This document shows, in pieces, positions 26,454-34,681 of a DNA stretch of 59,455 bases. The position numbers were made by a program, and so were the translations under genes. Within the stretch, counting starts at the first letter, position 1, and every line of letters begins with the position of its first letter. A model generated the notes under the pieces. That model ran no database searches and was not told the DNA's origin. It worked only from the letters and a program-made list of their open reading frames with translations. The DNA comes from Elusimicrobiota bacterium (GTDB lineage Bacteria > CG03 > SLGR01): positions 1-59,455 of the forward strand of contig PWEK01000065.1 in assembly GCA_003553445.1 (NCBI GenBank), given 5' to 3'.

Positions 26454-26559
26454 TTTTCTCCTCCCATTTCTGTAACTATCCCTGTCTTTTTCCTTAAACT
26501 TCCGGTTATACTGATTCTTTTTTAAACAGGCCGTCAGCCTTTAATTCCATTTTCCAGCA

Positions 26560-27054
26560 TTATCTCAAAAACCGGAATATTCTCCTGAAAAACCCTTTTC
26601 TTTCCTCTACAGAGAAAAGGACCCTGCTTTCAAGCCCCGCCCTTATGCGGCCTTTGGTTGTAACTGTATGAATATAAGCCTGGTACCTCTTGCCGCTATG
26701 TGTTCTCCCCCCGGGGACTCTCAGAACCGCTTCTGTCCGGCCCCATTGCCCCGGCCCGACAGTTAAATACTCGTCTTTAATTGATATCCAGTTAATATCC
26801 GGTATTTGCTCATAGTTTTTTTTAAGCTCCCCGACCGGGGGTTTTACAGCTCTTATACGGACTCTTACTTCCGTATCAGATGTGTTTTTTATCATAAGAG
26901 GTGCTTCATTCCGGCCTGTAAGCATATATTCTTCACCGGGTTTCACGGAGTCCAGTCTGCATTCGGTAAAAGGCGTAAGCAGTCCGGCAAACGCCCCCTG
27001 CGCTAAAAACAGTACTCCAATGATTATCAATTTAATCTTAGTCAACACCTTCAC
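26560..27054 (-). CDS. Secreted Ig-like protein of unknown function
   Basis: 164 residues with a clear signal peptide (residues 1-23, ending AQGAFA). The mature part looks like an all-beta Ig-like domain: PLMIKNTSDTEVRVRIRAV, EYLTVGPGQWGRTEAVLRVP, KRYQAYIHTVTTKGRIRAGL and RVLFSVEE, ending in a basic tail (GFFRRIFRFLR). This resembles the N-terminal Ig domains of chaperone-like or DUF916-type surface proteins, but the family was not recognised with confidence. It overlaps the end of the large surface protein gene by 17 nt and is surely cotranslated with it, suggesting a helper or partner of that protein. Confidence 0.7.
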   Translation of the reverse strand: MKVLTKIKLIIIGVLFLAQGAFAGLLTPFTECRLDSVKPGEEYMLTGRNEAPLMIKNTSDTEVRVRIRAVKPPVGELKKNYEQIPDINWISIKDEYLTVGPGQWGRTEAVLRVPGGRTHSGKRYQAYIHTVTTKGRIRAGLESRVLFSVEERKGFFRRIFRFLR

Positions 27055-30000
27055 ACTCCCGGGCGTTTATTGTTATTGTTATCTTCTGCTGTGCAGCGGT
27101 AGACAGGGTGGTGGGCATATCAATCCTCAGCCACATATACCTGTCATCTCCCTTTGCAACATCGTAACCCAGCTGCTTATTATCTCCACCGTCAGGATCC
27201 GTAAAGATAGAATTGTCTGCCGCACTTCTGTTCTCATATCCGAATAAAAGAGCATCGTCCTCCGGCGTAAAATTATCCGTCGAGACATTTACCTTGTGGA
27301 AAATGGAAGAGAGCAGAAACCTGTCGTGTCCGGCGACGGTATTTGTTGATACCCACGCCGACGGATTGTTGTTAAACAGTACAACGGATGAGATATATTT
27401 TGAATATTTCTGTGTAACGTTTCCCTTATTGGTTACGGTTATGCTGGATTGAGACACGGCTGAAGATGCCGCATCCACTTCTCCGAAATTGTAGGTATCG
27501 GTTGAAAGAGATATACTTATAACCCTATAGACTTCCGTTGAGGCGATATTTGATATATCGGACCACCCGTTACTGTTATCGGGATAAGAGGTCCACAAGG
27601 CAAAATAATAGGTTACTCCTCCGTTAAGGTCCGCAACCGTATATGAATGCTGCTCGCCTTTAACGGTATCAGTCTCAAACTTAATGCTGTACCTGTCGTC
27701 CCGCTCTCCCCAGAACCCCTCCTCATCCACGTCAAAATCATACATCCAGTCAACTTCGGAATTCGTAGACCACCGTATCCTGTACAACCCGTCCGTGATA
27801 TCCTCCGGCCAGGTCCAGTTAAGGGTTAAATCTCCGGAGTATTCCGCCTCGGCGGTAAGGTTTGTCACAGCCGCCGGCCTGTCATCCAGCGTCCGGGTTG
27901 ACCCCACGGTTACGTAATTCGGCACAAGGTTCCAATTATAGGCTCCCACTTGAAAATAGTAAGTGGTTCCCCCTTCAAGACCCGTTACCGTAAGTGTTGA
28001 AACATCCCGGCTGTATGTTATACTGCTGCCCGCTATGACTGAAAACCCGCTGTCCGTCGATACCTGGACGATATAGCCCGAACAGGTAGCGCTGGAAGGC
28101 TCCGGCGGGTGCGCCGCCCAGTTGAGCGTCACGCTTGAGCTGAATACAGCGTATATCTCCGCATCCGTCACAGGCACAGCAAGCGTCGCGGTTGAAGGAT
28201 ACGGCGGGTCTTCCGCGCTCCAGGATGTTTCTTCTTCATACTGCGCGCCAACCCGCATATAGTATGTCGTATTGGCGTCAAGGCCAGTGACAGTTGCCGG
28301 GCTGGCGAGGGTTTCAGATGACGCAGACACCGAAATAAACGAATCTGTTGATGCCTCAAGCACAAAACCGTTTTCGGGCACACCGTCACACTCCCAGGAA
28401 ACCGTTATGCTTGACTTATATACCGAAACCTTGCTGATATTATACGGGGCGGGATGAGGATCTTCCTCTTCCTGTATGGTAAAAACGGAGCTTGTTATTG
28501 TCCCGGTGCTTGCATACCCGTGTTCGTCCTCAGCCCAGGCGATGACGTACCATTCTTCCCCGGGGGAGGTGTCTTCCGAATCCAGAACGACAGAGAACTT
28601 GGTATCGCCCGGCTTCTGCATATTTGTCGCGCTGGAGACCGCGGTTCCAAATGCTTCCCCGTCTCTGTACCACTGGTAATAGTATGTGACGGTATCCCCG
28701 TCATCGGGGTCCGATGAGCCCCATACCGAGCAGGTTATATGATCGGTCGTAGAGGGCATAAGTGTAGGAATTATTGATATGTCGGTGGGAGGCGTTGGTG
28801 GATTGTTAGCATCTGGAAATGAGTATGAAATTCCTTCTATTCTGCTATCGTAATTTTCCGAACCCCAATGAAAATATCCGTTTGTGTAACGGGTACTACC
28901 GCCGTTTGTCTGGCCGGTGTCATATTCAGTATAATAATAAATCCTCCATTCGCTTTCGTTCAGCTTTACTGCTCCAAGCGATTCAGTTTCAAAATATGCC
29001 TGTTCCTCCCAGCTTCCTTCATCCAATCTGGCGTATATACGGATTTCTATGGTATCAGCAGGATCCAGTTCAATTTCCGAACAAGTCCAGGTTTCATCTA
29101 ACAAACTCTCGCCGTTTGATGTCCGAGTCACTATTGCCTCATACTCTCCGTCTGTTAGATTTTCACCACCAGCCCAAACCTGAATACTCCAGTCAACGAC
29201 AAGATCTTCATTTCCAGACCCCTCCCCAGACTCTATTGAAGAAACCAGCGGGTCGTCGGTCCGCTTCGGACCCAGCACCCCGTCATTACGCATAAATTGC
29301 GGTTGTTCTGTTACCAAAGGCGCAACCGTTACAAATGACGAATACTCAACTATATAACCGGAAGTGTTACCCCAGGCATCTTTCGCCTTCACCCGCCACC
29401 AATATTCGGTGGAATTTTGAAGACCTTCACCGGGTTTCCATTCGTTCTTTTCAATCCAGCCGCTATCCTGCAGGGAAACTGTAAAATCGTCATCTTCGGC
29501 TATTTCAAAAAGGTAGTACACATTGGTGGCATCTTTTCCCAGAGTGCTGTAGAGCGTCACATTCGTTGAAATGTTCAGCGCGTAAGGCTCAGGAAACGAC
29601 GGCTCCACGTTACGGGGAGCAAGAGAGTCAAAATTAAAAATATTTGTAACCATCGTACCGGTACTTCCCGGCACATCAAAGGCAATTATTTTTATTGTCG
29701 CAGTTGATTCAGCCATCAACCCGTCAGAGAGTATATCCCATGTGCAAGTTACAACAGTCCCTGTTGCCACCCTGCTGCCTTCAATAAAATCATCCGACAA
29801 GAGTGTCCCCGCGTGATATTCTCCGCTCCAATAATATTTCAGCGAAAGTTGAACATCGGAGTGGTTTTCATCGGTGACTTTAACCTGAAAATCTATGGAG
29901 TTTCCCTCATTATCTTCATATTCATCCGGCTGGGTTATTATTTCAATCTCCGGCGGAGGCAGGTCGGTGGCAAGAAAATTAATCCATCCTATATTCTGTC

Positions 30001-30475
30001 CCCAGGCCCATCCGTAGTCGCTTTCATCCTCCCCGTAAAACTTGCCATCTGACGTAATATAGATGCCTCCGTGCGTGGGAGCAAAATTTATCCACCCGGC
30101 GTTCTCAGACCAGCCATAACCGCTTAGTTCTCCTGTCTCTGGATTCCGGTTTACGCCGTAATCTTCTTCATCTTCGGGATCATTGGAATATGAATTTTCT
30201 CCTTCAGCCGGTCCGTCTCCCACGTGAATCCGGCCGACATTTTCCTGCCACAAATATCCGGAAAGATATGTATCGTAAACCGTTACAGACGAATGCGTCG
30301 GCTTCCAGTTAAACCATCCGACATTTTCTCCGTAAGAATAAGTGCCTTCGGGGACAATTTCTCCGGCAAAAACCCCGGAAACCGTCAGGAGTGTCAGCAA
30401 ACACAACAATGCTGCCGTTTTATAAAACCTAAAGCGGCTAAGGATATTTCCGGTTTTCAGGCGCTTAATGCACAT
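27038..30475 (-). CDS. Large secreted surface protein with 'ENxGWI' repeats and fibronectin type III domains
   Basis: 1145 residues. A signal peptide covers about residues 15-37 after a basic leader. Residues 46-168 carry four copies of a Trp/Gly motif (YGENVGWFNW, WQENVGRIHV, WSENAGWINF, WGQNIGWINF). Ig-like segments follow, then about three fibronectin type III domains (roughly 668-980; e.g. VTGLDANTTYYMRVGA, VTGLEGGTTYYFQVGA, VADLNGGVTYYFALW) and a C-terminal beta-rich block (FGEVDAASSAVSQSSITVTNKGN). No LPXTG, autotransporter or PEP-CTERM anchor is seen. The ATG at 30475 lies inside a strong hairpin and 28 nt behind a tetranucleotide repeat. Function is probably adhesion or matrix formation, by inference only. 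Confidence 0.8.
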   Translation of the reverse strand: MCIKRLKTGNILSRFRFYKTAALLCLLTLLTVSGVFAGEIVPEGTYSYGENVGWFNWKPTHSSVTVYDTYLSGYLWQENVGRIHVGDGPAEGENSYSNDPEDEEDYGVNRNPETGELSGYGWSENAGWINFAPTHGGIYITSDGKFYGEDESDYGWAWGQNIGWINFLATDLPPPEIEIITQPDEYEDNEGNSIDFQVKVTDENHSDVQLSLKYYWSGEYHAGTLLSDDFIEGSRVATGTVVTCTWDILSDGLMAESTATIKIIAFDVPGSTGTMVTNIFNFDSLAPRNVEPSFPEPYALNISTNVTLYSTLGKDATNVYYLFEIAEDDDFTVSLQDSGWIEKNEWKPGEGLQNSTEYWWRVKAKDAWGNTSGYIVEYSSFVTVAPLVTEQPQFMRNDGVLGPKRTDDPLVSSIESGEGSGNEDLVVDWSIQVWAGGENLTDGEYEAIVTRTSNGESLLDETWTCSEIELDPADTIEIRIYARLDEGSWEEQAYFETESLGAVKLNESEWRIYYYTEYDTGQTNGGSTRYTNGYFHWGSENYDSRIEGISYSFPDANNPPTPPTDISIIPTLMPSTTDHITCSVWGSSDPDDGDTVTYYYQWYRDGEAFGTAVSSATNMQKPGDTKFSVVLDSEDTSPGEEWYVIAWAEDEHGYASTGTITSSVFTIQEEEDPHPAPYNISKVSVYKSSITVSWECDGVPENGFVLEASTDSFISVSASSETLASPATVTGLDANTTYYMRVGAQYEEETSWSAEDPPYPSTATLAVPVTDAEIYAVFSSSVTLNWAAHPPEPSSATCSGYIVQVSTDSGFSVIAGSSITYSRDVSTLTVTGLEGGTTYYFQVGAYNWNLVPNYVTVGSTRTLDDRPAAVTNLTAEAEYSGDLTLNWTWPEDITDGLYRIRWSTNSEVDWMYDFDVDEEGFWGERDDRYSIKFETDTVKGEQHSYTVADLNGGVTYYFALWTSYPDNSNGWSDISNIASTEVYRVISISLSTDTYNFGEVDAASSAVSQSSITVTNKGNVTQKYSKYISSVVLFNNNPSAWVSTNTVAGHDRFLLSSIFHKVNVSTDNFTPEDDALLFGYENRSAADNSIFTDPDGGDNKQLGYDVAKGDDRYMWLRIDMPTTLSTAAQQKITITINARECEGVD

Positions 30476-30488
30476 AAGCGCCTAAAAA
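30454..30488 (-). promoter_or_regulatory. Hairpin overlapping the surface protein start codon
   Basis: A 14-bp inverted repeat (arms 30454-30467 and 30475-30488, 7-nt loop, one G-U pair in the minus-strand RNA) has the ATG (30473-30475) at the stem-loop junction. Such a structure could block ribosome access. It has no T tract on either side and is not a normal terminator. Confidence 0.5.
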
Positions 30489-30495
30489 ATAATTT

Positions 30496-30636
30496 TTAGA
30501 ACAGGTAGGTAGGTAGGTAGGTAGGCTTCCGAAAAAGCAAGGTTTTCCACATATCCGATGCTTCAGGGCGCATCATACTTACCTCCCGCGCAACACCTAT
30601 TGCGCATCTTTCAAGCTTCTTATATATTACTAACAT
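30496..30636 (-). CDS. Possible 46-residue upstream ORF containing the tetranucleotide repeat
   Basis: ATG 30636 follows GGTGG at a short distance. The predicted peptide begins MLVIYKKLERCAIGVAREV, continues SMMRPEASDMWKTLLFRKP, and ends in PTYLPTYLF encoded by the repeat tract, stopping 21 nt before the surface protein ATG. The first 38 residues have a protein-like composition, but I do not recognise the family. It may be the remnant of a longer gene or a leader ORF coupled to the surface protein. Changing the repeat number would move the stop codon. Confidence 0.35.
   Translation of the reverse strand: MLVIYKKLERCAIGVAREVSMMRPEASDMWKTLLFRKPTYLPTYLF
30503..30525. repeat. Tetranucleotide microsatellite (AGGT)5.75
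   Basis: Five full AGGT units plus three bases on the plus strand (ACCT on the minus strand), 28 nt upstream of the surface protein start codon. Repeats of this type are prone to slippage and underlie phase variation at many bacterial surface loci. Confidence 0.9.
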
Positions 30637-30663
30637 ATCCACCTGTATAAAACAAATTATATT

Positions 30664-30948
30664 TCATCTCAGTTTTTCCCTTTGCCCGCTGCGAAACCTC
30701 TCTATCGCCTCTTCCATCTCTTCATCTACGATATGAGTATAGATCTGCGTGGTACTGATACTTGAGTGTCCAATGCCTTCTGGACCAGGCGCAGGTTCCT
30801 GGTTTCCCGCAGGAGGTCCGTTGCTGAAGTATGACGAAAGGTATGCGGACTTACGTTTTTCTCAGTTATACCTGCACAACCGGCATAAGTGTAAATCATC
30901 TCCAGGGTATCTCTCGCGGTCACCGGTTATAATAACCCTAAAGTATTT
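30664..30948 (-). pseudogene. C-terminal relic of a tyrosine recombinase (phage-type integrase)
   Basis: Pieces in different frames spell the catalytic end of an integrase: KYFRVIITGD, then VTARDTLEMIYTYAGCAGIT, NVSPHTFRHTSATDLLRE and NLRLVQKA with the H-x-x-R box, and after a frameshift near 30780 GHSSISTTQIYTHIVDEEME with the catalytic tyrosine, ending in EAIERFRSGQREKLR at the stop at 30664. The N-terminal domains and the first catalytic arginine are missing, and at least two frame changes are needed. It marks a decayed mobile element beside the surface-protein locus. Confidence 0.8.
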
Positions 30949-31088
30949 TCATCCACTTTTTTAAATTACTCTCACAGAAAAGTTTCGGATTGTTTATAAG
31001 CAGATTAAACTCTTTTGAATAATTCATTCTTTTGTTATTCTGACTCATAAGAGGTAATCTTTTTCTTTCTGCCTGCTTCTTCTAATTT

Positions 31089-31533
31089 TTATTTAAATTT
31101 TTTCCGTCTTTCTTTTACTTTCTTTGGTTGAATAAAATAAAGATCAAATAATGCATCTAAAACATTAAGGTTATGGTCGGCTTCCCCTTTTTCAACTTCA
31201 ATAATTTCAACAGTATTTTTCGACTTAGTGGGATGAGCTGCAAAATTTCCTGCATTTCTTATATAATCAACTTGTTTTTCTGCAACTCATTGCCTTCTAA
31301 AACTTCATTTATTTGTTTTGATAAATTTTTATCAGAATTAACTCCGGAACATTCAACTAACAGACCTTGCAAAAACCTTCTACTTAATTCTGCACTGGCT
31401 TTGGTACTATCCGGTAATACTAAACAGGCTTCTTTAAAATCTTCAGGGAATTTTTTTGGTATTTCAGGGGAAAGTGGACGAATAGCTCCTTTGGGATAAA
31501 TAATAAAGCTTTCGTTAATCCTGCTTGCTTTCG
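31089..31533 (-). pseudogene. Frameshifted DUF4145 protein gene
   Basis: Two frames together give a DUF4145 domain. The first (31533 to the stop near 31259) reads ESFIIYPKGAIRPLSPEIP and DFKEACLVLPDSTKASAELS, then RRFLQGLLVECSG. The second continues as VDYIRNAGNFAAHPTKSKNT, VEIIEVEKGEADHNLNVLDA and LFDLYFIQPKKVKERRKKFK, stopping at 31089. One frameshift near 31275 separates them, and the usual N-terminal part is missing or shifted. DUF4145 proteins often occur in defence or restriction-modification islands. The AT content is higher than in the flanking core genes, consistent with foreign origin. Confidence 0.75.
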
Positions 31534-31566
31534 GTTAGGGTCCGGGTTCGGAAACAAAACTAAAAT

Positions 31567-31595
31567 TTGACACATAAAAAACCTCTCCATATAAT
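31567..31595 (+). promoter_or_regulatory. Perfect consensus promoter of the ABC-class ATPase, abutting its ATG
   Basis: TTGACA (31567-31572), 17 nt, TATAAT (31590-31595), both perfect. Transcription should start at 31602 or 31603, i.e. at the A of the ATG at 31603. No ribosome-binding site precedes it. Confidence 0.75.
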
Positions 31596-31602
31596 TCATA
31601 CT

Positions 31603-33309
31603 ATGCTTAAAAGAAAACTTGAAAATATTGACGGCAGGGGCTACAAGGCCTACAAATCAATAAAAGGCGCGCACAAAATAGAGAATTTCACGCTCTATAT
31701 AGACCATGTCCAGGGAGACCCCTATGCCGCCCCTTCAAAGATGAGGATACGGCTGGATAACAGCGCTGCCGGGTTTCCGCAAGAGACATACTCCCCGGAA
31801 GTAAGAAAAACCGCCTCCCGGGACTACATAACCAGGGCTTTTCACAAGGCCGTAAAAAAATCTTCCTCCGGCGGCAGGGGCTCGGGAAAAAGCGGGCTGA
31901 TTCAGATTGATGCGCCCGGGCAGGAAATTATTCAGCGAAGCTCCTGCATTCTCAATGAGGATTTCGTTGAAGTAAGGTTTACTCTGGGCCTTCCCGCCAG
32001 GGGCCGCCGGGTTTTGGGCTACCAGGCGATAAAAATGCTATTTGATGAACTGCCTATTATAGTAAAAAACAGCCTCTATTACTCTAATATAAACCCCGCC
32101 GGAATGAAAAAACACATAGATACAGGCGAAATACAGCACCTGCTGAGAAAAAAATTATCAGAGAAAAATTTAATATCCTTTATAGCAGACAACTCTGTAT
32201 TGCCCAGGAAAAGCGGCATATCGGAAAAACCCCTTGAAAAAAATGCTGTGCCCTTCAACTCTCCCGAGACACTCAGAACATCGATTGAGACTGAAAAATA
32301 CGGAGAATTTACAGGAATGGGAATAAAGAAAGGAATAACCCTTATAGCCGGGGGGGGATACCACGGAAAATCAACACTGCTAAACGGCATAGCCAAAGGA
32401 ATATACAACCATATACCCGGTGACGGCAGAGAGCTGCTTGTCACCGAAGAAAGCGCTGTTTCCATACGTTCTGAAGACGGCCGTTTTGTAGAAAAGGTCA
32501 ATATATCGCCATTCATAAATAATCTTCCTCATATGGCGGACACAACGGCATTTTCCAGTGAAAATGCAAGCGGCTCCACATCCCAGGCGGCGAATATCAT
32601 GGAGGCGCTGGAGGCCGGAGCCGGGGTTCTTTTAGTTGATGAAGACACCTCCGCCACGAACTTTATGATAAGAGACGAAAGAATGCAGGAGCTTATCTCG
32701 AAAGAAAAAGAGCCGATAACCCCCTTTATAGATAAGGTGAAACAAATGGAAAATGAGCTGGGAATCTCCACCGTGCTTGTAATGGGGGGAAGCGGAGACT
32801 ATTTTGAGGTTGCTGATACTGTTATTGCCATGGAGCGCTACCGCAGCATAGATGTAACGCCGGAGGCTAAAGATATCGCCTCCAGGCATGAAACAAAACG
32901 GAACCCGGAAGGGGGAAGCGGATTTGGGAAAATCATACCCCGAACCCCTATTTCAGGAAGCATAGATCCGTCAAGAGGTAAAAGAAGCGTTAAACTGAAG
33001 GTGCGCAGAGAGAGCGAGATATCTTTCGGAAAGTACCTTATAGACCTTACTAAAGTAAATCAGCTTGTCAGCAGTTCCCAGCTCAGAGCTATTGCCAATA
33101 TTATCGTATATGCCCTGAAAAACAATCTTTTTGACGAGAGTAAAACCTTAAAAGAAACCCTTGATATAATTCAAGAGCGCATAGACAATGAAGGGCTGGA
33201 TATAATAGCCCCCGGGATACAGGGAAATTTCGCAAGGCCGAGGGTAATTGAAACAGCCCTTGCCCTCAACCGCCTGCGTTCGCTTAAAGTAAAACAGTCT
33301 CCTACCTGA
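31603..33309 (+). CDS. Predicted ATPase of the ABC class
   Basis: 568 residues. This family (ABC_ATPase, 'predicted ATPase of the ABC class') has an N-terminal domain with RIRLDNSAAGFP and LPARGRRVLGYQA, then the P-loop GGGYHGKSTLLNGIAKGIYNH near residue 250, a Walker B-like VLLVDEDTSATNFMIRD, and the switch segment VLVMGGSGDYFEVADTVIAM. Its cellular role is unknown; there are no membrane segments and no partner permease. The open frame reaches back to TTG 31567, but that codon is the promoter -35, so ATG 31603 is chosen. It converges on cysS with an 8-nt overlap of the 3' ends. Confidence 0.88.
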   Translation: MLKRKLENIDGRGYKAYKSIKGAHKIENFTLYIDHVQGDPYAAPSKMRIRLDNSAAGFPQETYSPEVRKTASRDYITRAFHKAVKKSSSGGRGSGKSGLIQIDAPGQEIIQRSSCILNEDFVEVRFTLGLPARGRRVLGYQAIKMLFDELPIIVKNSLYYSNINPAGMKKHIDTGEIQHLLRKKLSEKNLISFIADNSVLPRKSGISEKPLEKNAVPFNSPETLRTSIETEKYGEFTGMGIKKGITLIAGGGYHGKSTLLNGIAKGIYNHIPGDGRELLVTEESAVSIRSEDGRFVEKVNISPFINNLPHMADTTAFSSENASGSTSQAANIMEALEAGAGVLLVDEDTSATNFMIRDERMQELISKEKEPITPFIDKVKQMENELGISTVLVMGGSGDYFEVADTVIAMERYRSIDVTPEAKDIASRHETKRNPEGGSGFGKIIPRTPISGSIDPSRGKRSVKLKVRRESEISFGKYLIDLTKVNQLVSSSQLRAIANIIVYALKNNLFDESKTLKETLDIIQERIDNEGLDIIAPGIQGNFARPRVIETALALNRLRSLKVKQSPT

Positions 33310-34669
33310 TAACCCACTTTGGGCCTGAAGGGGTATCCTTAATTTCAACGCCCATCTCAGAAAGCTCGTTCCTTATTCTGTCGGCTTCTGTGAATTTTCT
33401 CTCTTTCCGGAATTTCGTTCTTTTATCAAGCATCCGCTGTATTTTCCCCTCGTCAATATCTTCTTCTTTCTCCAGGCTGATTCCAAGAACCTCTTGGACA
33501 AAACTAACTATTTTCCGGCCTCTTTCCACTTCTTTCCCGCTGATATCTCCCGAATAGATTTTCTCTAAAAGTGGGGTTGCCTCTTTGAAGACCTCGCCCA
33601 GGGCCTTTGCCGTATTCATATCATCGCGCATGGCCTGGATTATCGCCCCCTTTATTTTTCTATCCCGCCTGTCAATATTATCCGGAGGGAATTTTTCCAG
33701 CTCCTTTTTAAAAACGCAGAGCTTGTTATGGGCCTTTGATGTGTTTTCGATGCTTTCCATATCAAAGTCCAGATTCTGCCTGTAGGTGGAACTCAGAAGA
33801 TACATTCTGAGAACCATGGGAGAGACTTTTTCAAGCAGGTCCTTCAAAAGAAAAAAATTACCGGTGGATTTTGCCATCTTATCACCCTTAAGCGTCACCA
33901 TGCCGTTATGAAGCCAGTATTTAGCCGGAATTAACCCGTTGTGTGCCCTGGACTGGGCTATCTCATTTTCATGATGGGGAAATACAAGGTCGATTCCTCC
34001 GCCGTGTATGTCAAACCGGCTGCCCAGAAGTTTTCCTGAAAGAGCGGAACACTCAATATGCCAGCCGGGCCTTCCTTTTCCCCACGGAGAATCCCAGCCG
34101 TGTCCTTCATCCTTTTTCCAGAGAGCGAAATCAGCCGGATTCTCTTTCTGAGCCGTTAAGGAATCATCTTTGGATACAAGCTCATCTCTTTTGCGGCCGG
34201 ACAGGGCCCCGTAATCCTCAGCCCTTGAAACGCGAAAATATACGCTGCCGTTTTTTTCATAGGCATATTCTTCATCCATCAGCTTCTTTATAAAATTGAT
34301 TATGCCGTCTATATTTTCGCTTACCCTGGGATAGACCTGAGCGGGGAGCACGGCAAGCTTATTCATATATCCAAGAAAACTTGAGAAGTATTTTTCGGAA
34401 ACCTCCTGCGGAGTCATTTCCGTCTGCATGCTCTTATTAATTATCTTATCATCAATATCGGTAATATTCTGCACATACTTTACTTTATAACCGCAATACT
34501 CAAGAAACCTTCTAAGCGTATCAAATATTATATAGCAGCGAGCATGGCCTACGTGGGACTCCCCGTAGGGGGTTATCCCGCACACATACATGCTCACATT
34601 TTTTGCTGCCTGCGGTATAAACTCTTCTTTCCTGCCGGTAAGCGTATTATGCAGAATAATTCCATCCAT
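33302..34669 (-). CDS. cysS: Cysteinyl-tRNA synthetase
   Basis: A class I synthetase of 455 residues. The zinc/cysteine-binding MYVCGITPYGESHVGHARCY includes the HIGH motif as HVGH; GRPGWHIECSAL and GGGIDLVFPHHENEIAQS supply further zinc ligands; the KMSKS loop is KMAKSTGNFF, a common Ala variant. The C-terminal segment KRTKFRKERKFTEADRIRNEL is typical. It is the last gene of the long minus-strand cluster radA-PIN/TRAM-ispD-ispF-cysS, the order seen in Firmicutes. Confidence 0.97.
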   Translation of the reverse strand: MDGIILHNTLTGRKEEFIPQAAKNVSMYVCGITPYGESHVGHARCYIIFDTLRRFLEYCGYKVKYVQNITDIDDKIINKSMQTEMTPQEVSEKYFSSFLGYMNKLAVLPAQVYPRVSENIDGIINFIKKLMDEEYAYEKNGSVYFRVSRAEDYGALSGRKRDELVSKDDSLTAQKENPADFALWKKDEGHGWDSPWGKGRPGWHIECSALSGKLLGSRFDIHGGGIDLVFPHHENEIAQSRAHNGLIPAKYWLHNGMVTLKGDKMAKSTGNFFLLKDLLEKVSPMVLRMYLLSSTYRQNLDFDMESIENTSKAHNKLCVFKKELEKFPPDNIDRRDRKIKGAIIQAMRDDMNTAKALGEVFKEATPLLEKIYSGDISGKEVERGRKIVSFVQEVLGISLEKEEDIDEGKIQRMLDKRTKFRKERKFTEADRIRNELSEMGVEIKDTPSGPKWVIR

Positions 34670-34681
34670 CAGTATATCCCC

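Noticed and set aside
30526-30663. Riboswitch (e.g. cyclic di-GMP type) upstream of the surface protein
   Set aside because: Some GGTAGG-like bases are present, but they belong to the microsatellite and the conserved core of known riboswitches is absent.
30938-31048. 36-codon minus-strand ORF (begins MSQNNKRMNYSKEF)
   Set aside because: No ribosome-binding site and no recognisable family. It overlaps the integrase relic and is within chance expectation for AT-rich DNA.
31173-31499. 108-codon plus-strand open frame in the accessory island
   Set aside because: It is the complement of the DUF4145 pseudogene, whose minus-strand translation is clearly a known family.
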